Shown one piece after another: positions 33,722 through 41,916 of a stretch of 64,000 nucleotides of DNA. The notes under the pieces were generated by a model, which ran no database searches, was not told the DNA's origin, and was given only the letters and a program-made list of their open reading frames with translations. Position 1 is the first letter of the stretch. Every line of letters begins with the position of its first letter. Made by a program: the position numbers and the translations under genes. This DNA is from an uncultured Desulfomicrobiaceae bacterium (GTDB lineage Bacteria > Desulfobacterota > Desulfovibrionia > Desulfovibrionales > Desulfomicrobiaceae), in contig CALKRN010000006.1 in NCBI GenBank assembly GCA_937989665.1, positions 154,859 to 218,858 of the forward strand, read 5' to 3'.

Positions 33722-34492
33722 ATGCCACCAGAAAAAAGTTGGAATTCAGAACGGATAGTCCCTGGACGCAAGTCAGTGGCAGAACTTTTGCATAAAACTC
33801 CAGAACACGTCGATACCGTGTTCGTGGCCCGCGAAGACGGGGGGCTGGGAGAAATCCTGGCGCGCTGTCGGGAGCTTGGGGTCCGCTACCGGCTCGTGCC
33901 GCGAGCGGAGCTCGCACGGCTGACTCCTGCCGCGCATCAAGGGGTGGTGGCGCGGCTACGCCTTGTCCAGGCGACGCCGCTTTCGGAGCTCTTGCGCGTC
34001 CTCCCCACCGCCCCGCTGCCTCTTCTTCTCGCCTTGGATCATATCCATGACCCAGGCAATGCCGGCACCCTCGCCCGCACTCTCTACGCCTTAGGCGGAG
34101 CAGGGCTGATCGTCCCCAAGGACCGCAGTGCCTATCTCGGTGGCTATGCGGCGAAGGCCGCGGCCGGGGCCTTAACCCAGCTCCCGGTGCACGTGGCGGT
34201 CAACCTCGGTCGTGTCCTGGACCAGCTGACTGCGGAAGGCTTGACCCTCTATGGCGCTGCGGCCCACCAGGATGCGGCCCCCCTCTGGCAAACGGCCTTT
34301 TGTTTCCCTTGCGTGCTGCTCCTTGGTAATGAGGAACGCGGCCTGCGGTCCACTATCGAGCGCCGTTGCCACCATCTGGTGCGCATCCCCATGGCCCGAG
34401 GTTTCGACTCCCTCAACGTCGCCCAGGCCGGGGCCATCATCCTGGGTGAAATGGCCCGGCAGGTCCTTAGCGGATGTACTGGGGGAGATTGA
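33722..34492 (+). CDS. rlmB: TrmH/RlmB family RNA 2'-O-methyltransferase
   Basis: The 256 residues form a SpoU-type enzyme. The N-terminal substrate-binding domain (IVPGRKSVAELLHKTPEHVD, ARLTPAAHQGVVARLRL) is followed by the SPOUT catalytic domain with its three motifs: LALDHIHDPGNAGTLARTLY, LLLGNEERGL, and IPMARGFDSLNVAQAGAIIL. Most likely 23S rRNA Gm2251 methylation (RlmB), but the exact target is an inference. ATG at 33722 with GAGG upstream. The 3' end overlaps the convergent fliQ by 26 bp. Confidence 0.88.
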   Translation: MPPEKSWNSERIVPGRKSVAELLHKTPEHVDTVFVAREDGGLGEILARCRELGVRYRLVPRAELARLTPAAHQGVVARLRLVQATPLSELLRVLPTAPLPLLLALDHIHDPGNAGTLARTLYALGGAGLIVPKDRSAYLGGYAAKAAAGALTQLPVHVAVNLGRVLDQLTAEGLTLYGAAAHQDAAPLWQTAFCFPCVLLLGNEERGLRSTIERRCHHLVRIPMARGFDSLNVAQAGAIILGEMARQVLSGCTGGD

Positions 34493-34736
34493 GGAAGACC
34501 TCGCGCGTAAAGCCCACCATCTTGTCGAGAATCCACGGGAAGGCCACGAGCAAGGCGAGAAACACCGCGACAATCTTTGGCACAAAGGTCAGGGTGGCTT
34601 CCTGAATCTGCGTCGCGGCTTGCAGGATACTCACCACCACGCCGACACCCAACCCAACCCCCAAAAGGGGCAGGGAGATGACCAACGTAAGCTCTATGGC
34701 CTGACGGGCAAATCCCATGACGAATTCGGGAGACAT
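34467..34736 (-). CDS. fliQ: Flagellar export gate protein FliQ
   Basis: This 89-residue inner-membrane protein of the flagellar type III export gate has two hydrophobic helices (IELTLVISLPLLGVGLGVGV; IVAVFLALLVAFPWILDKMV) with the conserved ILQAATQIQEATLTFVPK between them. It follows fliP by 9 bp and is the last gene of the flagellar run; fliR is not on this strand next to it. Confidence 0.95.
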   Translation of the reverse strand: MSPEFVMGFARQAIELTLVISLPLLGVGLGVGVVVSILQAATQIQEATLTFVPKIVAVFLALLVAFPWILDKMVGFTREVFLNLPQYIR

Positions 34737-34745
34737 CGGCCCTCC

Positions 34746-35504
34746 TTAGGCAAAACTATTGACAATGGACCCCACCAAGAGATTCCAACCATCCACCATG
34801 ACAAAAAGAAGAATCTTAAACGGCAAAGAAACCATAATTGGAGGAAGCATCATCATTCCCATAGAGAGAAGTACACTTGCGACAACCATGTCGAGGATAA
34901 GAAAAGGAACATAGATAAGAAATCCAATCTGGAATCCTGTCTTGAGCTCACTTATGACAAATGCAGGAACAAGGATGCTTGTTGGCACATCATCTTTTGT
35001 TTGTGGCCGCTCTATACCGGTAATCGCATAAAAGATGGAGAGATCTTTTTCCCTTGTATGCTTAAATAAAAAGGATCGCAGCGGGACCTCGGCACGAACA
35101 AGGGCCTCCCGGTAGCCAATACGCTCTTCCAAGTAGGGCTGGAGGGCCTCGTCGTTGATGCGCTTGCCAATGGGCATCATGATGACCACTGTCATAAAAA
35201 TTGCCAAGGCGGCCAAGACTTGGTTTGGCGGCATCTGCTGGATGCCCATGGCTTGGCGCAAAAAATGGAAGACGAGGATGATCCGGGTAAAAGAGGTAAG
35301 CGTCAGTAAAATGGCAGGGGCGAGGGAGAGGACGGTGAGGAGGGCGAGGATCTCAAGCCCAAGGGCAATCTTTTCTGGTTCGTTCGTTGTCCCGAGCTGG
35401 AGTGAAATGGATGGGAGAACCGGCTCAGCGGCCAGGGCCAGCATCGGGGTTAGGGGAATGAGGATCCCCAACAGCCGTACGAAGATGATGGGCAAAGGCA
35501 TCAT
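34746..35504 (-). CDS. fliP: Flagellar export gate protein FliP
   Basis: The 252-residue protein has an N-terminal signal peptide ending near ALAAEP, then the FliP pattern: TSFTRIILVFHFLRQAMGIQ, PPNQVLAALAIFMT, and the C-terminal FVISELKTGFQIGFLIYVPF with GMMMLPP. It forms the core pore of flagellar export with FliQ and FliR. It overlaps fliO by 80 bp. The last 330 bp (34746-35080) are strongly AT-rich compared with the gene's first half. Confidence 0.95.
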   Translation of the reverse strand: MMPLPIIFVRLLGILIPLTPMLALAAEPVLPSISLQLGTTNEPEKIALGLEILALLTVLSLAPAILLTLTSFTRIILVFHFLRQAMGIQQMPPNQVLAALAIFMTVVIMMPIGKRINDEALQPYLEERIGYREALVRAEVPLRSFLFKHTREKDLSIFYAITGIERPQTKDDVPTSILVPAFVISELKTGFQIGFLIYVPFLILDMVVASVLLSMGMMMLPPIMVSLPFKILLFVMVDGWNLLVGSIVNSFA

Positions 35505-35781
35505 GGGATGATTCCTCCACAGGTCGGCGGGTAAGCAGCGAGATACCGGACTCGCTTACCCCCAGTGCCAGGAACTCATCCAAAAAACGTACCACCACCA
35601 CCTGTTTGCGTGGCCCCAAGGCCAGGGTATCCACAAGTTCCAACTGCCCCTCCCGCCGTCCTCGCGGGGCAAGACCCAAACGCCGGACGACCACCACCAT
35701 CCCCGCCAGCAGCACCACCACGGCCCCAAGGCCAAGGAGCATTTTGAGCGCCGCCCATCCCAGCTGCGTGTCCATGATCAT
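35425..35781 (-). CDS. fliO: Flagellar assembly protein FliO
   Basis: This 118-residue protein has one N-terminal membrane span (KMLLGLGAVVVLLAGMVVVV) followed by a small basic FliO domain (ELVDTLALGPRKQVVVVRFL, EFLALGVSESGISLL). FliO assists FliP assembly. The ATG at 35781 overlaps the fliN stop (ATGA); an ATG at 35775 is also possible. The 3' part overlaps fliP by 80 bp. Confidence 0.88.
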   Translation of the reverse strand: MIMDTQLGWAALKMLLGLGAVVVLLAGMVVVVRRLGLAPRGRREGQLELVDTLALGPRKQVVVVRFLDEFLALGVSESGISLLTRRPVEESSHDAFAHHLRTAVGDPHSPNPDAGPGR

Positions 35782-36362
35782 GCCAATTGTTTGACCCGTT
35801 CGATGGGGCTAATGATGTCGGTCAAGCGCACACCAAATTTCTCGTTGATGACCACCGCCTCGCCGCGCGCCACGAGCTTGCCGTTGACGAGAATTTCGAG
35901 CGGCTCACCGGCCAATTTATTGAGCTCAATGACCGAACCCTGCCCTAATTGGAGAAGCTCATTGATGAGGAGCTTCGTCGAACCAAGTTGGGCCGAGACC
36001 TCCAGCGGGATATCCAGGATAAACTCCAAATCCCGGCGCAAGGTCTCCGATCCACTACGCTGCGCCTTTGCCTCTGCGGTCAGGTCTTTGTACTCAAAGT
36101 CCCGGCTCTGCGCCGCCAATTGCTTTTGCTTCTTTTCCCGCTGCACTTTGGCCGCTTCTTCGTCAGCCAAGGCCTTGGCCCACTCGTCGGCCAGCGCCTC
36201 TTCGGATTGCTTTTCCTGTGGGGGAGAGGCCTTTTCCTGCTCTGCCAAGGCATTGGCCCAGGCGTCGGCCAAGTCGTCCCCCCCACCCTCTTGGATGGTC
36301 TCCGCCTGTTCGGCCAGGGCGGCGGCCCATTCTGCTGCCAATTTGTCTTGATCTTCTGCCAT
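35778..36362 (-). CDS. fliN: Flagellar motor switch protein FliN with repeated N-terminal extension
   Basis: The C-terminal 85 residues are the FliN/SpoA domain (LEFILDIPLEVSAQLGSTKL, ELLQLGQGSVIELNKLAGEP, GEAVVINEKFGVRLTDIISP) that forms the switch C-ring. The N-terminal about 100 residues are acidic and contain three near copies of one motif: LAAEWAAALAEQ, LADAWANALAEQ and LADEWAKALADEE, spaced 24-27 residues apart. Typical FliN is about 100-140 residues, so the 194 here reflect this extension. Between fliM and fliO. Confidence 0.95.
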   Translation of the reverse strand: MAEDQDKLAAEWAAALAEQAETIQEGGGDDLADAWANALAEQEKASPPQEKQSEEALADEWAKALADEEAAKVQREKKQKQLAAQSRDFEYKDLTAEAKAQRSGSETLRRDLEFILDIPLEVSAQLGSTKLLINELLQLGQGSVIELNKLAGEPLEILVNGKLVARGEAVVINEKFGVRLTDIISPIERVKQLA

Positions 36363-36371
36363 TGGCCACTC

Positions 36372-37349
36372 CTAATAGGCTATTTCCTGTTCCTTCACCA
36401 CGCGAAAGGCCTTGTTGCCTTTCACAAAACCCGGTTCGCCATAAAATTTGAGGACCCCTTGCACCCGCGCCTCGAGGAGGTCATCCTCGTCTTGGTCAAG
36501 AAGAAGAATATCACCCACTTGCAATTCAAGCAGCTGCCGGCCGGTGAGCCGGGTTGTCCCCAAGGTCACGGTAAAGTCCACCGGTGTCTCGAGCAAACGG
36601 TCGCGAAAGCGGGAGATCCAGGCGTGGTCCACCTCCAATCGCTCGCTCTGAAAGGCGGCATAGAGCTTCGACCGAATGGGCTCGATGGTGGCGTAAGGCA
36701 ACGCCACCAGAAGCGAGCCCATGGCACTCTCCAGCTCCACCTCAAAGGAGATGACCACAACCACATCGCTGGGGGGGACAATCGTCGCAAACTGCGGGTT
36801 GATCTCCGATCGCACGTACTCAATGCTCACCTCATGCACCGGCCGCCAGGCATCCTCGAGGTTGGCCAAGAGGAGCTTCACCACCTTGGAGATAATGGAC
36901 TGTTCGATGGGGGTGAAATCCCGACCCTCGATCTTCGGCTGCGAACCTGCCCCACCAAAGAAATTTTCCACCAACGAGAACACAAGGCGGGTGTCCACCA
37001 CGAGCAAGGCATTGCCGCGCAACGGGTCAATTTTGAAGATATTGATGCTCGTGGGGACCGGAAGCGAGCGCATGAAATCGCCAAACTTGGACATATCGAT
37101 GGACAACGGATTGACGTCCACGCGCTTGCGCATGGTGTTGGCCATGGCATTGGTGGCCAAGCGGGCAAAGCGGTCATTGATGATCTCAAGCACAGGCATG
37201 CGTCCGCGGATGATGCGGTCCTGATTAGCCAGATCAAAGACCACTACCCCCGAGTCATCCTGCGGCTGGTCCTGCTCGGTTTCGACCTCCCCGCCGGAGA
37301 TGCCCCGCAAGAGGGCATCGACCTCATCCTGGTTGAGAATCTTGCTCAT
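36372..37349 (-). CDS. fliM: Flagellar motor switch protein FliM
   Basis: The 325-residue switch protein has the CheY-binding-type N-terminus (MSKILNQDEVDALLRGISGG), the middle CheC-like domain (FARLATNAMANTMRKRVDV, LVFSLVENFFGGAG) and a C-terminal SpoA domain (LGTTRLTGRQLLELQVGDIL). The ATG at 37349 is 4 bp after the fliL stop; the longer open frame is not conserved. It lies in the usual fliL-fliM-fliN order. Confidence 0.96.
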   Translation of the reverse strand: MSKILNQDEVDALLRGISGGEVETEQDQPQDDSGVVVFDLANQDRIIRGRMPVLEIINDRFARLATNAMANTMRKRVDVNPLSIDMSKFGDFMRSLPVPTSINIFKIDPLRGNALLVVDTRLVFSLVENFFGGAGSQPKIEGRDFTPIEQSIISKVVKLLLANLEDAWRPVHEVSIEYVRSEINPQFATIVPPSDVVVVISFEVELESAMGSLLVALPYATIEPIRSKLYAAFQSERLEVDHAWISRFRDRLLETPVDFTVTLGTTRLTGRQLLELQVGDILLLDQDEDDLLEARVQGVLKFYGEPGFVKGNKAFRVVKEQEIAY

Positions 37350-37353
37350 AGCT

Positions 37354-37881
37354 CTACTGCACCACGAACTCCGTGAAATACACGTCCCGCACCTTGGACT
37401 TGCCAAGGATCTGGTTGAGACGCTCTACCACTTGCAATTTTAACTCCAACTTTTTGTCCATTGTGGCCACATCGGCAAAGGTCTTACTGGAAAAGAGCAA
37501 AAGTAAGGCGTCTTTGACCTTGGGCATGGAACTGGAGAGCTCGGTCACGGCCTGGGCGTCGACGATCTCCACCTCCATCGTGACCTTAAGGTAGCGTCGG
37601 CCTAGAGGATCGGCCAAGTTAACGACCAAGGTATCGAGTTTCACCAATTGCCCTGGGGCTGTGGCATTGGTCGCGTTCGCTGTCTTCTCTGTCTTGGTCT
37701 CGGTGGCGTTGCCCTCAGCACCAGCATCTTTTTTGGAAGCGAAAAAGAATTGATATGCGAAAAAACCGCCCGCACCCAATAAGGCCACCAGCACCACAAG
37801 AATGATAATCCATTTGAGCTTACCGCCTTTTTTGGGCTGTTCTTCGCCACCCGGGTCTTTCTTCTTGTCCTTCTCGGCCAT
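37354..37881 (-). CDS. fliL: Flagellar basal-body protein FliL
   Basis: The 175 residues comprise a short basic cytoplasmic N-terminus (KDKKKDPGGEEQPKKGGKLK), one membrane span (WIIILVVLVALLGAGGFFAY), an Ala/Thr/Asn-rich linker and a periplasmic FliL domain (LVVNLADPLGRRYLKVTMEV; LLLLFSSKTFADVATMD). FliL supports stator function. It is 26 bp after motB. Confidence 0.94.
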   Translation of the reverse strand: MAEKDKKKDPGGEEQPKKGGKLKWIIILVVLVALLGAGGFFAYQFFFASKKDAGAEGNATETKTEKTANATNATAPGQLVKLDTLVVNLADPLGRRYLKVTMEVEIVDAQAVTELSSSMPKVKDALLLLFSSKTFADVATMDKKLELKLQVVERLNQILGKSKVRDVYFTEFVVQ

Positions 37882-37907
37882 GGCCCCTCCTTCGTCGTCG
37901 CCTGCTT

Positions 37908-38618
37908 TTATAAATAGGTTCGGCCCATGGTTTTGAAAAGGACCTCCACCCGCCGCCAGCGCAAGGGATCTACCCCAGGCAATACTGCTCCTTCGCCGGT
38001 GTACGCAGAGACGGAGAAACGCTCGGCATCAAACCCAAAGGCCACCAAAAACTCGAGGACCCGAAGGGCCCGGGCCCGCGCCACGCTCGCTGCATCAGCC
38101 CCAGCCTCCTCCACTCCGTAACCGGCCACGTTGACGGGCAGGGGCGTCGTGGCCAGAAAGGCGGCGATCTGTTCCAAGAGGATCCGTCCACCTTCGCCAA
38201 GCTCACTGGATCCCGGGGCAAAGAGGAGGCCTTCCGTTAACACTACGGCGACACCTTCGGGCCGCTGGAGGACAAGGAGATTCTCCTCGAGGGTTTGGCG
38301 CTCCATCCACGCTGGCAGGACCTCATCAGGAAAAAGGAGGTCCTTGATGCGCTGCGGCTTGTCCAAGGCTTCGAGGGGACGCTCCAAAAGTTTTGAGAGG
38401 ATCTCGAAGCGTGTGGGGATTCGCCCTGCACCCTTGGCCGTCAGAAAAGAAATGTCATGGCGAAACGAGGACAAGGTCTCCTTGATGACCACCTGATCCA
38501 TGGACGACATGGAGAGCAGCAGCACAAAAAAAGTCAAAAGCAAGGTCATCAGGTCGGAGAAGGTAACCATCCATCCTTCCCCGGCCTTAGCCTCCTCGCG
38601 CTTGCGTCGCTTCGCCAT
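37908..38618 (-). CDS. MotB-family flagellar stator protein (copy 2)
   Basis: The 236 residues start with a basic tail and a single span carrying the ion-path Asp: FSDLMTLLLTFFVLLLSMSS. A linker and an OmpA-like peptidoglycan-binding domain follow (LTEGLLFAPGSSELGEGGRI; VARARALRVLEFLVAFGF), more divergent than in copy 1. It lies 9 bp after copy 1 in the motA-motB-motB-fliL series. Confidence 0.9.
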   Translation of the reverse strand: MAKRRKREEAKAGEGWMVTFSDLMTLLLTFFVLLLSMSSMDQVVIKETLSSFRHDISFLTAKGAGRIPTRFEILSKLLERPLEALDKPQRIKDLLFPDEVLPAWMERQTLEENLLVLQRPEGVAVVLTEGLLFAPGSSELGEGGRILLEQIAAFLATTPLPVNVAGYGVEEAGADAASVARARALRVLEFLVAFGFDAERFSVSAYTGEGAVLPGVDPLRWRRVEVLFKTMGRTYL

Positions 38619-38627
38619 ACCATACCC

Positions 38628-39458
38628 TCACCGGTCAAACCGGAACAAAAAGTCCTTATAGCGAAACTCTGAGCCGGTTTCCTGCTGGGTTGCATTGGCC
38701 ATAGTCTGAACATCGGCCACACGCGGGATCCAATCCGCCACCCGCCGATCAAGGGTAATCTCCACCCGACGGTTCTGGCGCCGTCCCTCAGGGGTCTCAT
38801 TGGTGGTGCGGGGACGAAACCGGCCAAAGCCCTCAACCCGCATCTTGGCAGCCGGCACCCCTGCTCCTTCCAAAAATTCCGCTACCGCCTGGGCGCGCCG
38901 CAATGAAAGCTCCCAGGAAGAATCAAGACCCTTGAACTGCCCAGGCCGATACGCCTCTCCCTCCTCGTCTCGGGGCAATCCGGCATGGCCGGCAATGGCA
39001 AAAGGAAATTCCGTCTGCGCCAACACCGGGGCGATGCGGCGCAAAAGGACCTGCCCCTGCGGTGTCAGTGTCGCCGAACCAGGGGCAAACAACGTTTCGG
39101 CATCGATCCCCACGCGCTGGATAAAACGGTTGGATTCAAAGCGCAGGTCCATGGTCGGGTCCTCCCACAGCAGGGGTTTGATGGCTTCCAGATCCCGGAT
39201 ATCGTTCATGGGCCCTGGCTCGAAGGCATCCTGACGCGGCGTCGTGGTAAGCGGATTATATCCAGAGGTCCCGAACCCAAAGGAACCAAACACCGACCCC
39301 AAGGCTTCTTTGATACGGCGCTCATCCATCATGGACGCCATCGAGAGCAAGAGCACAAAAAAGGTCAGCAGCAGGGTCATAAGGTCCGAGAAGGTGATCA
39401 TCCATGCCGGCACGCCTTCGCCGCCACCACCACTGCTTTTTTTCTCCCGCTTGGCCAT
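38628..39458 (-). CDS. motB: MotB-family flagellar stator protein (copy 1)
   Basis: The 276 residues have the stator span with the ion-binding Asp (MITFSDLMTLLLTFFVLLLS), a long linker and an intact OmpA-like domain: VGIDAETLFAPGSATLTPQG, LSLRRAQAVAEFLEGAGVPA, RVEGFGRFRP, and ETPEGRRQNRRVEITLDRR. It anchors the stator to peptidoglycan. It lies 15 bp after motA and is nearest to canonical MotB/PomB. Confidence 0.93.
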   Translation of the reverse strand: MAKREKKSSGGGGEGVPAWMITFSDLMTLLLTFFVLLLSMASMMDERRIKEALGSVFGSFGFGTSGYNPLTTTPRQDAFEPGPMNDIRDLEAIKPLLWEDPTMDLRFESNRFIQRVGIDAETLFAPGSATLTPQGQVLLRRIAPVLAQTEFPFAIAGHAGLPRDEEGEAYRPGQFKGLDSSWELSLRRAQAVAEFLEGAGVPAAKMRVEGFGRFRPRTTNETPEGRRQNRRVEITLDRRVADWIPRVADVQTMANATQQETGSEFRYKDFLFRFDR

Positions 39459-39473
39459 GATCTATCCCTTGAT

Positions 39474-40229
39474 CTATCCCTGCGTCTTGCGCTGCTTGGG
39501 GGGCAGATAGCTGTTGAGTTTTTCCTCGATAATCCGAGGGTTTTCGCCCTTGGAAATACACAAAATGCCCTCAAGGATCATGCCCCGGATCAGGACCTCT
39601 TCTTTACTGCGGTTTTTGAGTTTAGCGGACATGGGGTTGAAGACGAGGTTGGCGAGCACCGCGCCATAGAACGTGGTGATGAGGGCCACAGCCATGGACG
39701 GACCAATGGAGCTCGGGTCGTTCATGGTCTTCAGCATGAGCACCAAACCGATAACCGTGCCGATCATCCCCAGGGCCGGGGCATAGGTGCCAAAGGTGGC
39801 GAGGATTTCCGCTCCTAATTGGTGCCGCTCTTCCAAATAGGCGATTTCGGTCTCCAAAATCTCCTGAATGGCTTGCGGCTCCATCCCGTCCACGGTGAGC
39901 TGCAGGCCCTTGCGCAGAAAATCGTCCTGGATGTCTTTGAGCAGCGGTTCCAAGGACAAAATTCCCTCCCGCCGGGCCTTGTTGGCGTATTCCATGAACC
40001 GAGTAATAATGTCCGCAGGTTGGTCCAACTTGAACAAAAAGGTCTTTTTCACCACGGCCATCACCCCCAGCACCTGCTGGAGGGGATAGCAGATAAGCAC
40101 TGCACCCACCGTACCACCAAAAACAATGAGCACCGAAGGGATGTCCACAAACACCATGATGTCCTTGGCAATGGCGGCAATGACCAAGCCAAAGGCGACA
40201 AAGATGCCGACAATCGTGGCGATATCCAT
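39474..40229 (-). CDS. motA: Flagellar stator protein MotA (MotA/PomA family)
   Basis: The 251-residue protein has four membrane spans: two near the N-terminus (ATIVGIFVAFGLVIAAIAKD; SVLIVFGGTVGAVLICYPLQ) and two after the cytoplasmic loop (TYAPALGMIGTVIGLVLMLK; SMAVALITTFYGAVLANLVF). The loop holds charged residues for FliG contact. The spacing and sequence are closest to the PomA-like branch; whether H+ or Na+ is used is not certain. It directly abuts yggS. Confidence 0.94.
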   Translation of the reverse strand: MDIATIVGIFVAFGLVIAAIAKDIMVFVDIPSVLIVFGGTVGAVLICYPLQQVLGVMAVVKKTFLFKLDQPADIITRFMEYANKARREGILSLEPLLKDIQDDFLRKGLQLTVDGMEPQAIQEILETEIAYLEERHQLGAEILATFGTYAPALGMIGTVIGLVLMLKTMNDPSSIGPSMAVALITTFYGAVLANLVFNPMSAKLKNRSKEEVLIRGMILEGILCISKGENPRIIEEKLNSYLPPKQRKTQG

Positions 40230-40916
40230 TTAGCTCCGCTCTCCAAAGATACGCGTTCCGATCCGAACCAGTGTAGCCCCCTCTGCAATGGCGGCCGCAA
40301 AATCCCCGCTCATCCCCATGGACAGTTCCGGGAGCCGCACCCCCCAGCGGGCTTCCAAATGGTCCCGAAGCTGCCGCAACCTCGCAAAATACGGCCGCGC
40401 CCGTTGCGGGTCATCGAAAAAAGGCGGCATAAGCATCAGCCCCTGCCAAGCCAAATTCGGCGCCGCAAGTACCGTCTCCACAAGGACCGGTAGGTCCTCC
40501 TCCAGGACCCCACTCTTCTGCTCTTCCCGGGCAAGATTGACCTGCACAAGTATCGACTGCACACAGTCTTGCCGCCGCGCCTCTTCTTGCAAAGCGTGCG
40601 CCAGCCGTACCGAATCCACCGTATGGATCACGGCAAACGCCCCCACCGCCTGGCGGACCTTATTCGTCTGAAGATGGCCAACCAGGTGCCAGGCAATGGA
40701 GGGGGGAAGCGCCGCCATCTTGGCCCGCGCCTCCTGAACGTAATTTTCACCAAATACCGTCTGCCCTACGGCGTGCAGGGCGGCAACCGCCGCTGCTGGA
40801 TGGCGTTTGGACACAGCCACCAAGCGCACCGTAGCCGGATCTCGGCCCGCTGCTTCGGCAGCCTCTGCCAAGGCCTCCACGGTCCGCCGCCACCGCACCA
40901 CAATCGCCATCTCCAT
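40230..40916 (-). CDS. yggS: YggS family PLP homeostasis protein
   Basis: This 228-residue TIM-barrel PLP-binding protein has the PLP lysine in LVAVSKRHPA, GENYVQEARAKMAAL, WHLVGHLQTNKV, HTVDSVRLAHAL, VQVNLAREEQKSG and the C-terminal LSMGMSGDFAAAIAEGATLV with VRIGTRIFG. It maintains free PLP levels and has no known enzyme activity. The ATG overlaps the era stop (TAATG) and the gene abuts motA. Confidence 0.95.
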   Translation of the reverse strand: MEMAIVVRWRRTVEALAEAAEAAGRDPATVRLVAVSKRHPAAAVAALHAVGQTVFGENYVQEARAKMAALPPSIAWHLVGHLQTNKVRQAVGAFAVIHTVDSVRLAHALQEEARRQDCVQSILVQVNLAREEQKSGVLEEDLPVLVETVLAAPNLAWQGLMLMPPFFDDPQRARPYFARLRQLRDHLEARWGVRLPELSMGMSGDFAAAIAEGATLVRIGTRIFGERS

Positions 40917-41833
40917 TACAGGACCTCGCCTACGCCAAGTTCGCGCAAAAAGGCCTCATCCTCGACCCAACCTTCACGCACTTTGACCCAAGTTTCCAAG
41001 TACACCTTGGTCCCCAAGAGCTCCTTCAACGCCGCGCGGGCGGCCTGCCCCACTGCCTTGAGTCGTGCCCCTCCCTTGCCGATGACCATGGCCTTATGAC
41101 TGATTTTTGACACGAAAATGACCACGCCAATATGGGTCATCCCCGGTTCCTCAACCCACTCTTCCACCTCCACGGCCACATGGTACGGTATCTCTTGACG
41201 GAGCTGGAGGAAGAGCTGTTCGCGGACAATTTCTGCCGCAAGAAAACGCAGAGGGGCAGTGCTAAGCTGATCGGGAGGGTAAAGCGGCGGGGCCTCGGGG
41301 AGCATGGCGAGGATGGCCTCCAGTAGGCGTTCCTTCCCCTCACCAGTACGAGCAGATACAGGAAAGATATCCACCCCGGGCCAACGTTCGGCGCACGCAG
41401 CAAGCACCGCAAGAAGCCGTGCTTTGGGCGTCACGTGATCGATCTTATTCACCGCGACCACAAAGGGCACACCAAGAGTCACAACCCGTTTGGCAAAAGG
41501 ATGGGTCTCCCGCGCCAGGGCCGCGGGACGATCGGCATAGCGTGCCCCATCCACAAAGACGACCACCCCCTGCGAAGCTGCGATGGCACTCCAGGCCGCC
41601 TCCACCAGGAGACGGTTCATGGTCCCACGGGGAAGCAGGAGCCCGGGAGTATCGAAAAAAACCACTTGGGCGGTTGCTGTCGTCCAAATGCCGGTAATGG
41701 CGGTGCGAGTCGTCCCTGGCTTGGGAGAAACCACGGCGATCTTCTCCCCAAGCACGCTGTTGAGAAACGTGGACTTCCCTGCATTAGGCGGGCCGATCAA
41801 GGCTATAGAGCCAGAACGATGGACAGGTTGCAT
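40916..41833 (-). CDS. era: GTPase Era
   Basis: Era assists 16S rRNA 3'-end maturation and 30S assembly. The 305 residues contain the G motifs ALIGPPNAGKSTFLNSVLG, FFDTPGLL and AVNKIDHV, and the C-terminal KH domain (VVIFVSKISHKAMVIGKGGA, RLKAVGQAARAALKELLGTK). The ATG at 41833 with GAGGAG 5 bp upstream is chosen; the frame is open to 41911 without homology. It heads the run through yggS into the flagellar genes. Confidence 0.96.
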   Translation of the reverse strand: MQPVHRSGSIALIGPPNAGKSTFLNSVLGEKIAVVSPKPGTTRTAITGIWTTATAQVVFFDTPGLLLPRGTMNRLLVEAAWSAIAASQGVVVFVDGARYADRPAALARETHPFAKRVVTLGVPFVVAVNKIDHVTPKARLLAVLAACAERWPGVDIFPVSARTGEGKERLLEAILAMLPEAPPLYPPDQLSTAPLRFLAAEIVREQLFLQLRQEIPYHVAVEVEEWVEEPGMTHIGVVIFVSKISHKAMVIGKGGARLKAVGQAARAALKELLGTKVYLETWVKVREGWVEDEAFLRELGVGEVL

Positions 41834-41916
41834 ACGTCTCCTCTTCTTGGCCCCAGAAGGCGCGGCAATTTCTCCTTGCCCTGGGTTCCATGGCCTGGAT
41901 ATAGGCCCCACCCATT

